Below, piece after piece: positions 7,197 to 15,223 of a stretch of DNA of 64,000 bases (positions within the stretch are counted from its first letter, which is position 1; every line of letters starts with the position of its first letter). Under the pieces are notes generated by a model. The model was not told the origin of the DNA. It saw nothing but the letters and a program-made list of their open reading frames with translations, and ran no database searches. Both the position numbers and the translations under genes were made by a program. The DNA is from Mycolicibacterium neoaurum VKM Ac-1815D (lineage in GTDB: Bacteria > Actinomycetota > Actinomycetes > Mycobacteriales > Mycobacteriaceae), in contig NC_023036.2 in NCBI RefSeq assembly GCF_000317305.3, forward strand, positions 5,084,001 to 5,148,000, given 5' to 3'.

Positions 7197-9271
7197 CTCA
7201 CCGCCGCCAGCGCGAACGGCAGCACGTCGACCGCCCCGGCGGCCCGGACGGTCAACGCGGCCATCGTCATCGTCCACCCGGTATCGGTCATATCGTCGAC
7301 CAGCAGCACGGTCTCGCCAGCGACGCCTGCCGGCAACTCCCAGGCATCGCGCAGCGCGGCAACCCGATAGGCCGAGTTGGCGGCGACCACGGGTCGGTGT
7401 TCGGGCGAATAGTTCAGGACACCGAGATCTTTCAGCTTCCCGACCGCCGCCAACCGGGTCGCGATGCTGCGGATCAAGACCGGGTGGCGCACCGAATCGA
7501 CGGCGAGTACCGAGGTCGGCCGCCGCGCCCAATCCCACGCCTTGAGCACCTCGATGGCCGCGGTGATCACGGCGTCGGGCACCTCGGCATCCGGTTCGTC
7601 GAGCAGCGTCCGCAAGCGGGCACCCCATCCCAGGTCGGTCAGCCTGCCGATCACCCGGCCCGCCGACGGCCCCTCCCCGATCCGTCCGGACAGATCCACC
7701 CCGATCCGGCTCATGCCGGTGGGCCACTGTTTGCGTGGAGCGATCTCGACGCCGGGGCGCATCAGCCGCGCGCGGGTCGCCTCCACCGACTCCGCGTCGA
7801 CCTCGGAGCGATACCGCGGGCCGACGCAATTATCACACCGCCCGCACGCCTGCGGACCGAGCTCCGGATCATCGAGTTGCTTGCGCAGGAACACCATTCG
7901 ACAGTCGGTGGTGCGCTGGTAGTCGAGCATGGCCTGTTGTTCACGTTTGCGCGCCTCGTCGAGGCGCGCGTATCGGGGCTCGTCGTAGGACCAGGGTTGC
8001 CCGGTGCCGATCCAGCCGCCCTTCACCCGGCGCACCGCCCCGTCGACATCGAGGACCTTGAGCACCATCTCCAACCGCGACCTGTTGAGGTCCACCAGCG
8101 GCTCCAGCGCCGCGGTGGACAACGCCCGATCGGGTTCGAGTGCACCGATCACCTTGCGCACCAAGGGTTCCGACGGAAAGGCGACCGAGGCGAAGTAGCG
8201 CCACACGTCGACATCCTCGCGGCCCGGCAGCAGGATCACCTCGGCGCTGTCGGTCGATCGGCCGGCGCGCCCGACCTGCTGGTAGTAGGCGATCGGCGAC
8301 GACGGCGCACCGAGGTGCACCACGAACCCCAGGTCGGGCTTGTCGAAACCCATCCCCAGCGCCGAGGTGGCGATCAATGCCTTGACCCGATTGCCCAGCA
8401 GGTCGGCCTCCAACTGCTCGCGCTCGGAGGCCTCGGTACCGCCGGTATAGGCGGCCACGGTGTGGCCGTGCTCGCGCAGCAGGGCGGCGATATCGTGCGC
8501 CTGGGCCACCGTCAGCGTGTACACGATGCCCGAACCCGGCAGGGAATCCAGATGCGCGGCCAACCACGCCGCGCGTTGCGCGGGACCGCCCGCCTGTACC
8601 ACCGACAGCCGCAGCGATTCTCGATCCAACCCACCGCGCAGGACCAGGGTGCCGTCCCCGGAGCCGCCGACGCCCAGCTGGGTGGCGACATCCTCGACGA
8701 CGCGGTCGTTGGCGGTCGCCGTGGTGGCCAGCACCGGGATATCGGTGCCCAACTCGGCGACGAGGGTGCGGATGCGCCGGTAGTCGGGCCGGAAATCATG
8801 CCCCCAGTCGGACACACAGTGCGCCTCGTCGACGACCACCAGACCGGCGTCGGCGGCCAGCGCGGGCAGCACCGCGTCACGGAAGTCCGGGTTGTTCAAC
8901 CGCTCCGGACTGACCAGCAGCACGTCGAGTTCACCGGCCCGCACCCTGGTGTGCACGTCCTCCCATTCGGTGACGTTGCTGGAGTTGATGGTGGCCGCCT
9001 GCACCCCCGCTTTGCGCGCGGCCTCGACCTGGTTGCGCATCAAGGCCAGCAGCGGGGACACGATCACCGTCGGCCCACGGCCCGCGGCACGTAGGAGTTT
9101 GGCGGCGATGAAGTACACCGCCGATTTGCCCCACCCGGTGCGCTGTACCACCAGCGCGCGTCGGCGGTGGACGACGAGTGCCTCGATGGCCGTCCACTGG
9201 TCATCGCGCAGGACGGCCTGCGGCCCGGCCAGCTGTTCGAGGATGGCCTGCGCGTCGGTGCGGGTGGTCAT
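7193..9271 (-). CDS. RecQ-like ATP-dependent DNA helicase with C-terminal phosphoribosyltransferase-like segment
   Basis: A 692-residue superfamily 2 helicase. Walker A is TGWGKS (45-50), the DEAH box is at 148-151 with the RecQ-type extension CVSDWGHDFRPDY, and helicase motif VI is QQVGRAGR. A CGRCDNC cluster near residue 490, with an upstream Cys, resembles the RecQ zinc-binding region. Instead of an HRDC domain, the C-terminus carries a PRPP-loop-like motif (VLLVDDMTDTGWT, about residue 655 onward) typical of type I phosphoribosyltransferases. I recognise this fusion from actinobacterial RecQ-type proteins but know no established function for the tail. The ATG at 9271 was chosen because the reading frame further upstream has no domain similarity. 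Confidence 0.88.
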   Translation of the reverse strand: MTTRTDAQAILEQLAGPQAVLRDDQWTAIEALVVHRRRALVVQRTGWGKSAVYFIAAKLLRAAGRGPTVIVSPLLALMRNQVEAARKAGVQAATINSSNVTEWEDVHTRVRAGELDVLLVSPERLNNPDFRDAVLPALAADAGLVVVDEAHCVSDWGHDFRPDYRRIRTLVAELGTDIPVLATTATANDRVVEDVATQLGVGGSGDGTLVLRGGLDRESLRLSVVQAGGPAQRAAWLAAHLDSLPGSGIVYTLTVAQAHDIAALLREHGHTVAAYTGGTEASEREQLEADLLGNRVKALIATSALGMGFDKPDLGFVVHLGAPSSPIAYYQQVGRAGRSTDSAEVILLPGREDVDVWRYFASVAFPSEPLVRKVIGALEPDRALSTAALEPLVDLNRSRLEMVLKVLDVDGAVRRVKGGWIGTGQPWSYDEPRYARLDEARKREQQAMLDYQRTTDCRMVFLRKQLDDPELGPQACGRCDNCVGPRYRSEVDAESVEATRARLMRPGVEIAPRKQWPTGMSRIGVDLSGRIGEGPSAGRVIGRLTDLGWGARLRTLLDEPDAEVPDAVITAAIEVLKAWDWARRPTSVLAVDSVRHPVLIRSIATRLAAVGKLKDLGVLNYSPEHRPVVAANSAYRVAALRDAWELPAGVAGETVLLVDDMTDTGWTMTMAALTVRAAGAVDVLPFALAAVS

Positions 9272-9306
9272 CGGTCCATCGTGCCAACCGGGTATGACGT
9301 GCCCGC

Positions 9307-10434
9307 TCAGCGCACCCTGGCGATGACGTCCAGGTCGACACCGCGCGCCACGGCCAGATGCACCGGGTGCCGGGCAGCTCCCCGGTGCAGATCGACAGGA
9401 CCGTGCGGGGAATCCCAGCCCCACTCGTCGAAGGCCCGGCGGGCGTCGGCGACCGTGGGCACCGATGTCGTCGCGATACCGGCCAGCAGGTGCACTCCCG
9501 AGTAGGTCGTCTCGGCCATCGTGCCGGGCGCCGGTGCCGCGGGCTCCCCGATCGGGCCGGTGCCATTGATCAGATCGAAGGCGCGGCTGAATCCGGCGCT
9601 GAACTCGGCAGCGGCGGCCGAAGCCAGGCCGGCGAACCAGCCCGCCGAGATGAACAGGTTCCCGGTCGCCTCGCTGCCACTGGCCAGTACCACCGTCTCG
9701 TCGGTGAACGGGCTGAACCGGGTGACGGTGGCATCCAGGCCCGCCGCGGCGAACGCCCGGTTGAAGCGCACCGCGTCCGAGCCGACCAGCAGTGTGATGA
9801 CACCGTCGGCGCCGGCGGCGACGATATCGGCGAGCACCCGGTCCCACGCGAACGGATCGTCGGCGCCCAGTGGCAGGAACCGCTCGCCCAGGATCGAGAT
9901 GTCGCTACCGTCCAAGCCGGCCCGGGTCGCCCGCGCCGATCCTCGTGGCCATACGTAGTCGTTGCCGACGATGAACCACCGCCGCAACCGCAGTTCGGTG
10001 CGCAGCCAGTGCAGCGAGGCGATGATCTGATCGCCCGGGACCTCCCCGCTGCACAGCACTCCGTCGCTGCGTTCGCCACCTTCATAGGCCGCGGCGTACA
10101 CGTAGGGGACGCGGCCGCCGACCTCGCGGGCGATCGCCTGCCTCGCGTTGGACAGATGCCAGCCGGTGACGGCATCGACGGCTCCGGAATCCACCAATTC
10201 CCTGATCCGAGTCGCGACCCCGGTGGGATCGCCACCGGCGTCCACATGCACGAACTGCACCGAGCGTCCGGCCACCCCACCCGCGGCGTCGATCTCGGCG
10301 GCGGCGAGTTCGGCGGCGGCCCGACACTCGAGCCCGAAGATGCCGGCCGGACCACGACGCGGCAGTGCCAGCGCCACCCGGAACTCCGAACGGGAGCGCC
10401 GATGTTGTTCCGTCCTGGCGAACGGATCTGGCAT
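9307..10434 (-). CDS. amiC: AmiC-like amide-binding regulator (periplasmic-binding-protein fold, cytoplasmic)
   Basis: A 375-residue protein with the fold signature of branched-chain amino acid/urea/amide-binding proteins (Peripla_BP_5): RVALALPRRGPAGIFGLE, AAAELAAAEIDAAGG and AVTGWHLSNARQAIA. There is no signal peptide or lipobox, which argues for a cytoplasmic ligand sensor such as AmiC rather than an ABC-transporter subunit. It is divergent from a MarR-like gene with a 30-bp gap, and an acetamidase/formamidase follows downstream, matching the amiC-amiA-...-amiE arrangement of the M. smegmatis acetamidase locus. The likely role is amide-responsive control of the amidase. ATG at 10434 was chosen; longer in-frame extensions run into the divergent gene. 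Confidence 0.72.
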   Translation of the reverse strand: MPDPFARTEQHRRSRSEFRVALALPRRGPAGIFGLECRAAAELAAAEIDAAGGVAGRSVQFVHVDAGGDPTGVATRIRELVDSGAVDAVTGWHLSNARQAIAREVGGRVPYVYAAAYEGGERSDGVLCSGEVPGDQIIASLHWLRTELRLRRWFIVGNDYVWPRGSARATRAGLDGSDISILGERFLPLGADDPFAWDRVLADIVAAGADGVITLLVGSDAVRFNRAFAAAGLDATVTRFSPFTDETVVLASGSEATGNLFISAGWFAGLASAAAAEFSAGFSRAFDLINGTGPIGEPAAPAPGTMAETTYSGVHLLAGIATTSVPTVADARRAFDEWGWDSPHGPVDLHRGAARHPVHLAVARGVDLDVIARVR

Positions 10435-10464
10435 GCTGTGAAGTCCTGATCGGGAAGGCATGTC

Positions 10465-10830
10465 ATGGACGATCTCGTCGAGGCCCTCGCGTTGCTGCGG
10501 CGCGCCGCCGTCGTCGCCGCGAGCATCGACGGCGCGCTCGCCGGGACCGATCTGACGGTCGATCGCTGGCGGGCGCTGCACGTCATCCACCACGATCCCG
10601 GCTGCTCGATGTCCGATATCGTCGACGCGCTCGCCATCCCGTCCACCTCGGCGACACGCATCGTCGACGCACTTGTCGAACTCGGCGCGGTGTATCGCAC
10701 CGTCTCGGCGCAGGACCGCCGCCGAACCACGCTGCGGTCGTCGTCGCATGGTGCCGAACTCCTCCGAACCGCAGAGTCGGCAATCACCCCAATTGTTTTC
10801 CTTCGGGACGGCGACCCCACGCCAATCTAG
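10465..10830 (+). CDS. MarR-like winged-helix regulator (AmiA-like)
   Basis: A 121-residue regulator with a winged helix: WRALHVIHHDPGCSMSDIV, then the recognition helix PSTSATRIVDALVELGAV and the wing AQDRRRTTLRSS, the arrangement of MarR proteins. It is short for the family and lacks part of the usual C-terminal dimerisation helix. GGGAAGG just before the start is a plausible ribosome site. Position between an AmiC-like sensor and the amidase suggests the AmiA role in acetamide-inducible control. The neighbouring TTCCCA-GA-TGGGAA palindrome is a candidate target. Effector unknown. Confidence 0.7.
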   Translation: MDDLVEALALLRRAAVVAASIDGALAGTDLTVDRWRALHVIHHDPGCSMSDIVDALAIPSTSATRIVDALVELGAVYRTVSAQDRRRTTLRSSSHGAELLRTAESAITPIVFLRDGDPTPI

Positions 10831-10946
10831 GACGTGCGTATTACGTCATTGTAGAGCGCACGGCCTGCGGCCACCGGGTGAACTGCCGCAGCCATGACGA
10901 TCGTGTAAACAATCCCGGCCGGCGCTGCAGATGCGCCGGTTTGCCC

Positions 10947-10974
10947 TTGACGGAGCGTCCCGCCGGTGTAGGTT
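10947..10974 (+). promoter_or_regulatory. Candidate promoter of the amidase operon
   Basis: TTGACG (10947-10952) and TAGGTT (10969-10974) are separated by 16 bases, a plausible sigma-A-type promoter for the zinc-ribbon and amidase genes. The predicted transcription start falls at or beside the palindrome that follows. Read by eye only; the -10 match is modest. Confidence 0.35.
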
Positions 10975-10981
10975 CGACATT

Positions 10982-10995
10982 ATTCCCAGATGGGA
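10982..10995. promoter_or_regulatory. Palindromic operator candidate before the amidase operon
   Basis: TTCCCAGATGGGAA is a 14-bp palindrome (six-base arms) lying immediately downstream of the candidate promoter and 23 bases before the zinc-ribbon gene start. Such a position would block transcription initiation. The adjacent MarR-like regulator is the obvious candidate ligand, by inference. Confidence 0.45.
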
Positions 10996-11017
10996 ACATT
11001 TGACGAACAGGGTTTCC

Positions 11018-11302
11018 GTGCCACGCTATCGCTATCGCTGCCCGGACGACGGGCCATTCGACATGACCTTCCCCATCGGGACCGCACCGGCCAGTGTCGA
11101 ATGTGAAAAGTGTTGCGCAGCAAGCAATCGCCTCTATGGCGGTGGTGCGATGGTGCGTTCAAACCCGGCCGGCACCCGCGCGCTGGACCTCCATGCGCAG
11201 TCCCAGGCCAACCCCGGCGTCGTCCGCAGATCGTCAGCCTCGTCCGATCCGGCACGCCTACGGTACGCCGATCCGCGTCACCGGATGCTACCCAAACCGT
11301 AA
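11018..11302 (+). CDS. FmdB-like zinc-ribbon protein, degenerate
   Basis: A 94-residue protein beginning at GTG 11018 with PRYRYRCPDDGPF, the start pattern of FmdB/CxxC zinc-ribbon regulatory proteins that accompany formamidase genes. The usual first C-x2-C knuckle is reduced to one cysteine (CPDD), while a second cluster ECEKCC remains, so zinc binding may be weakened or lost. Residues after about 45 are basic and low-complexity. It precedes the amidase by 42 bp and is probably in its operon. An in-frame ATG at 10931 would include the promoter and palindrome, so the later GTG is preferred. Confidence 0.6.
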   Translation: MPRYRYRCPDDGPFDMTFPIGTAPASVECEKCCAASNRLYGGGAMVRSNPAGTRALDLHAQSQANPGVVRRSSASSDPARLRYADPRHRMLPKP

Positions 11303-11344
11303 CGCCTTGTATCAGAACGTTTTCCGTCAATCGAGGAGGCACAC

Positions 11345-12589
11345 ATGCCCGAAGTGATCTTTCCCGTCGACCAGAGCAAGCCGTTTCGCGAGCAGCAGCT
11401 GGTCGGGCACAACCGCTGGCACCCGGACATCCCGGCCGTGGCGACGGTGAAGTCCGGCGACAGCTTCCGGGTGGAGTCCAAGGAATGGTTCGACGGGACC
11501 ATCGTCAACTCCGATGACGCCAACGACATCCGTGACTGCGACCTCACCATGGTCCACCAATTGTCCGGCCCGTTCGCCGTCGAAGGCGCGCAACCCGGCG
11601 ACCTACTGGTCGTCGACATTCTCGACGTCGGTCCGGTACCCCAGCAGACCGGACCGGTGGCCGGCCAAGGGTGGGGTTACACCGGGATCTTCGCCAAGGA
11701 CAACGGTGGCGGTTTCCTCACCGATTGGTTCCCCGACGCCTACAAGGCGATCTGGGATTTCACCGGCCAGAAGGCCACCAGTAGGCATGTGCCGGGAGTG
11801 GAGTTCACCGGCCTGATCCATCCCGGCCTGATGGGCACCGCGCCCAGTGCGGACCTGTTGGCAAAATGGAATCACCGCGAAGCCCAGCTCATCGCCACCG
11901 ATCCCGACCGGGTGCCGCCGCTCGCGCTGCCGCCGCTGCCGTCCAATGCGGTGTTGGGCAGCCTCACCGGAGCCGACTACGAGCGTGCCGCGGCCGAGGC
12001 GGCCCGCACGGCCCCGCCGCGGGAGAACGGTGGCAACCAAGACATCAAGAACCTCTCCAAGGGCAGCCGGATCTTCTATCCGGTGTTCGTGGACGGCGCC
12101 AATCTGTCGCTGGGCGACCTGCACTTCTCTCAAGGCGACGGCGAGATAACCTTCTGTGGCGCGATCGAGATGGGCGGCTACATCGATCTGCGCGTGGAGA
12201 TCATCAAGGGCGGGATGGAGACCTACGGTGTCACCACCAATCCGATCTTCATGCCGGGGATCGTGGAACCGCGTTACTCGGAGTTCCTCACCTTCGTCGG
12301 GTTCTCGGTAGACCGCAACGGCACCCAGCACTACCTGGACACCACGCTGGCGTACCAGAATGCTTGCCTCAACGCCATCGAGTACCTGTCGAAATTCGGC
12401 TGGACCAAGGAGCAGGCCTACCTGATCCTGGGTGCCGCGCCGGTGGAGGGCAGGATGTCCGGCGTCGTCGATGTCCCCAATTCATGTGCCACGCTGTATA
12501 TTCCGACCGCCATCTTCGATATCGATGTGCGCCCGTCCAGCACTCCGCCGCAGCGGATCGACCGCGGGCAGTGCGCGGTGAGCAACTGA
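11345..12589 (+). CDS. fmdA: Acetamidase/formamidase
   Basis: A 414-residue cytoplasmic amidase of the FmdA/AmdA family, hydrolysing short aliphatic amides such as formamide or acetamide to ammonia and the acid. Family hallmarks are GHNRWHPDIPAVATV near the N-terminus, LSGPFAVEGAQPGD, GQGWGYTGIF and the signature HFSQGDGEITFCGAIEMGG. Length is standard. GAGGAGG precedes the ATG. Resemblance to the M. smegmatis inducible acetamidase plus the AmiC-like and MarR-like genes upstream points to amide-inducible expression; the amide transporter and MerR gene of the M. smegmatis locus are not present here. The stop overlaps the ATG of the next gene. Confidence 0.92.
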   Translation: MPEVIFPVDQSKPFREQQLVGHNRWHPDIPAVATVKSGDSFRVESKEWFDGTIVNSDDANDIRDCDLTMVHQLSGPFAVEGAQPGDLLVVDILDVGPVPQQTGPVAGQGWGYTGIFAKDNGGGFLTDWFPDAYKAIWDFTGQKATSRHVPGVEFTGLIHPGLMGTAPSADLLAKWNHREAQLIATDPDRVPPLALPPLPSNAVLGSLTGADYERAAAEAARTAPPRENGGNQDIKNLSKGSRIFYPVFVDGANLSLGDLHFSQGDGEITFCGAIEMGGYIDLRVEIIKGGMETYGVTTNPIFMPGIVEPRYSEFLTFVGFSVDRNGTQHYLDTTLAYQNACLNAIEYLSKFGWTKEQAYLILGAAPVEGRMSGVVDVPNSCATLYIPTAIFDIDVRPSSTPPQRIDRGQCAVSN

Positions 12590-13638
12590 TGCCCGCACCC
12601 ACCGACGCCGAATACTTCGATCTCGGGGACTTCACCCTGCAGAACGGTTTCACACTGCGCGATGCCCGGCTCGCCTACAAGACCTACGGCACGCTCAACG
12701 CCGACAAGTCCAACGTGATCGTCTATCCGACCTGGTATTCGGGTTGGCACACCGACAACGAATGGCTCATCGGACCCGGCCGCGTCCTGGACCCTGTGAC
12801 CGCATTCATCATCGTCCCGAACATGCTTGGCAACGGTCTGTCGTCATCACCGTCGAACACGCCGGCGCCCTATGACGGACCCCGTTTCCCGGCGGTGACG
12901 TTCCATGACCAGGTGGAAGCCCAGTATCGTTTGGTCACAGAAAAATTCGGTATCGGTTCGATCTCCCTGGTGACCGGATGGTCGATGGGTGCCGGTCAGA
13001 CCTATCAGTGGGCCGTGAGCCATCCGGAGATGGTGGAGCGGGCCGCACCGTTCTGCGGGTCGAGCATCACCGCCCCGCACAACAAGGTGTTCCTGGAGTC
13101 ACTGGTGGCCGCGTTGACGGCCGATGCGGCGTTCGCCGAAGGCGACTACGACCCGGCCCGGCCTCCGATCAAGGGCCTGCGGGCCTTTGCCAGGGTGTAC
13201 TCCGGATGGGGCTACTCACAGGCCTTCTATTGGCAAGAGACGTGGCGCGAACTCGGCTACACCTCCTTCGACGATTTTCTCTACGGATTCTGGGAGGGCT
13301 TCTTCCGCGACGGCCGCGACCCCAACAACCTGATCACGATGATCGGCACGTGGCACAGCGGAAATGTCGGGAACACACCGGGTTTCGATGGCGACGTAGA
13401 GAAGGCGCTGGCCTCGATCAAGTGCCCGCTGCTGGCCATGCCCGCCGAGAAGGATCTGTACTTCCCGCCCGAAGACGAGCAGTGGGCCAGTCAGTTCATA
13501 CCCGACGGCGAGGTCAGGGTGATCCCCGGAATCTGGGGGCATTTCGCCGGCGGTGGCGCCAACGATGTGGACACCGATTTCATCGACGCCGGGTTGCGCG
13601 AGCTGATGAGCAAGCCGGGATACGCGCCGCCGGAGTAG
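12589..13638 (+). CDS. MetX-like alpha/beta hydrolase
   Basis: A 349-residue alpha/beta-hydrolase-fold protein resembling homoserine O-acetyltransferases: LAYKTYGTLNADKSNVIVYPT near residue 30, a nucleophile elbow GWSMGAGQ, a late acidic residue in MPAEKDLYFPP, and His in GIWGHFAGGG. MetX usually has a conserved GxSMGG elbow and substrate loops that I cannot confirm, and the neighbourhood is amide catabolism rather than methionine synthesis, so an acyltransferase or hydrolase acting on an amide-derived acyl group is as likely. ATG at 12589 overlaps the amidase stop (ATGA), indicating coupling. Confidence 0.78.
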   Translation: MPAPTDAEYFDLGDFTLQNGFTLRDARLAYKTYGTLNADKSNVIVYPTWYSGWHTDNEWLIGPGRVLDPVTAFIIVPNMLGNGLSSSPSNTPAPYDGPRFPAVTFHDQVEAQYRLVTEKFGIGSISLVTGWSMGAGQTYQWAVSHPEMVERAAPFCGSSITAPHNKVFLESLVAALTADAAFAEGDYDPARPPIKGLRAFARVYSGWGYSQAFYWQETWRELGYTSFDDFLYGFWEGFFRDGRDPNNLITMIGTWHSGNVGNTPGFDGDVEKALASIKCPLLAMPAEKDLYFPPEDEQWASQFIPDGEVRVIPGIWGHFAGGGANDVDTDFIDAGLRELMSKPGYAPPE

Positions 13639-13659
13639 TCTCCCGCCAAAGGGGGACAC

Positions 13660-14094
13660 ATGGTGCGATTGCATGTCGAACGGGTCATCGCGGCAATGCC
13701 GGAACGGGTGTTCGACTGGCTTGACGACCCGGCCAACCTGGTGACCGCCCCGATGATCCTGCGTGCCGGTTGGGCCGCGGATTCCGTGGAACCCGGGGCC
13801 GGTGCCGTGCGGGAAGCGGTCGGCACGGGAGTGTGGCTACGGGAACAGATCACCGAATACGATCGCCCGCACCGCTATTCGTATCTCATAGTGCGCTCGT
13901 TTCCGGCATTCGGTCACGAGGGCGGGACAGTGACCCTGTCGGCGGCAACCGGGGGTACCCACGTCGACTGGGTCAGCAGCTACTCTCATCCGTTGCGCGC
14001 CGGCGGCGCGGCGTTGAATGTCATTACCGCACGGTTGCTGCCGTGGAACTTCGAGGCGATCCTGGCTGCCTGCGCCCGTGCACTGGAGCGCTGA
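13660..14094 (+). CDS. SRPBCC (START-like) domain protein
   Basis: A 144-residue protein. MVRLHVERVIAAMPERVFDWLDDPANL is the typical opening of polyketide cyclase/START-like SRPBCC proteins, and the C-terminal amphipathic helix (NFEAILAACARALE) closes the hydrophobic cavity. These proteins bind lipids or hydrophobic ligands; no catalytic assignment is possible. GGGGGA lies before the ATG at 13660. It follows the hydrolase by 21 bp and is the last plus-strand gene before the convergent hsaF operon. Confidence 0.75.
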   Translation: MVRLHVERVIAAMPERVFDWLDDPANLVTAPMILRAGWAADSVEPGAGAVREAVGTGVWLREQITEYDRPHRYSYLIVRSFPAFGHEGGTVTLSAATGGTHVDWVSSYSHPLRAGGAALNVITARLLPWNFEAILAACARALER

Positions 14095-14125
14095 TCACCT
14101 CGATCGCGTCGACTCATCTCCAGAG

Positions 14126-14156
14126 CGGCCGCGCGCTGCCCGTGTACGCGCGGCCG
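14126..14156. terminator. Hairpin between convergent genes
   Basis: CGGCCGCGCG at 14126-14135 pairs perfectly with 14147-14156 across an 11-base loop. It sits between the convergent SRPBCC gene and hsaF and could terminate both; no T-tract follows. Confidence 0.6.
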
Positions 14157-14176
14157 GTTCCGGACGGTGATTCACA

Positions 14177-15223
14177 TCAGGCGTTCTGGGCTTCCTGTTC
14201 GCGTTTGATTTCCAGGGCGATGTCGATGAGTTGGTCTTCTTGGCCGCCGATGAGTTTGCGTTGCCCGGCCCGGTGCAGCAGTTGGTGCGCGGGTACGCCG
14301 TAGCGCTCGGACTGACGGATGGCGTGCTTGAGGAAACTGGAATACACCCCCGAGTAACCCATGATCAACGCGTTGCGATCCAGCAGGCATTCCGCGGGCA
14401 TCGCCGGGGCCACAACCTCTTCGGCGGCATCGGCGATCTCGAAGAAATCGATCCCGGTCTTCACCCCGATCTTGTCGAACACCCCGATCATCGCCTCCAC
14501 CGGCGCATTACCCGCACCAGCACCGAACCGCCGACACGACCCATCGATCTGCTTGGCACCCGCGCGCACCGCCTCGATGCTGTTGGCCACCCCCAACCCG
14601 AGATTCTCATGACCATGAAAACCGACCTGCGCGTCATCACCGAGCTCGGCCACCAACGCAGACACCCGATCAGCGACCTGATCGAGCACCAACGCACCCG
14701 CCGAATCCACCACATACACACACTGACATCCCGCATCGGCCATGATCCGGGCCTGGGCAGCCAGCTTCTCCGGGCTGATGGTGTGGCTCATCATCAAAAA
14801 ACCCACCGTCTCCAGGCCGAGTTCACGGGCCAACCCGAAATGCTGAATCGACACATCAGCCTCGGTGCAATGGGTCGCGATGCGGCAGATCTCCCCACCG
14901 TTGTTCTGCGCCTGGATGATGTCCTCCTTGGTCCCCACACCCGGCAACATCAAAAACGCGATCTTGGCGTCCTTGGCCGTCTCGGCCGCCAGCTTGATCA
15001 ACTCCTGCTCAGGAGTTTTCGAAAACCCGTAATTGAAGCTCGACCCACCCAGCCCATCACCGTGAGTCACCTCGATCACCGGCACGCCCGCGGTATCAAG
15101 GGCAGCGACGATCGAGGCCACCTCATCGGCGCTGAACTGGTGACGCTTGTGATGGGACCCGTCGCGCAGCGACGTATCGGTCATCCGGACATCCCACACC
15201 GGATTGAAGAAAATCTCGCTCAT
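14177..15223 (-). CDS. hsaF: 4-hydroxy-2-oxovalerate aldolase HsaF
   Basis: A 348-residue DmpG/HsaF-type pyruvate aldolase. It cleaves 4-hydroxy-2-oxoacids (the C6 product of steroid ring A/B degradation) to pyruvate and an aldehyde passed to HsaG. The TIM-barrel metal site is visible: RDG at residues 20-22 and HGHENLG later, with the C-terminal communication domain LLDRNALIMGYSGVYSSF. The start overlaps the hsaG stop by four bases, as expected for the channelling complex. Order and length match Rv3534c. Confidence 0.95.
   Translation of the reverse strand: MSEIFFNPVWDVRMTDTSLRDGSHHKRHQFSADEVASIVAALDTAGVPVIEVTHGDGLGGSSFNYGFSKTPEQELIKLAAETAKDAKIAFLMLPGVGTKEDIIQAQNNGGEICRIATHCTEADVSIQHFGLARELGLETVGFLMMSHTISPEKLAAQARIMADAGCQCVYVVDSAGALVLDQVADRVSALVAELGDDAQVGFHGHENLGLGVANSIEAVRAGAKQIDGSCRRFGAGAGNAPVEAMIGVFDKIGVKTGIDFFEIADAAEEVVAPAMPAECLLDRNALIMGYSGVYSSFLKHAIRQSERYGVPAHQLLHRAGQRKLIGGQEDQLIDIALEIKREQEAQNA

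Noticed and set aside
7397..9094. 565-codon plus-strand open frame across the helicase gene
   Set aside because: No domain or ribosome site; every helicase motif lies in the minus-strand frame.
11866..12588. N-terminal extension of the MetX-like gene inside the amidase gene
   Set aside because: Arg/Gly-rich shadow frame; the ATGA overlap at 12589 gives a normal start.
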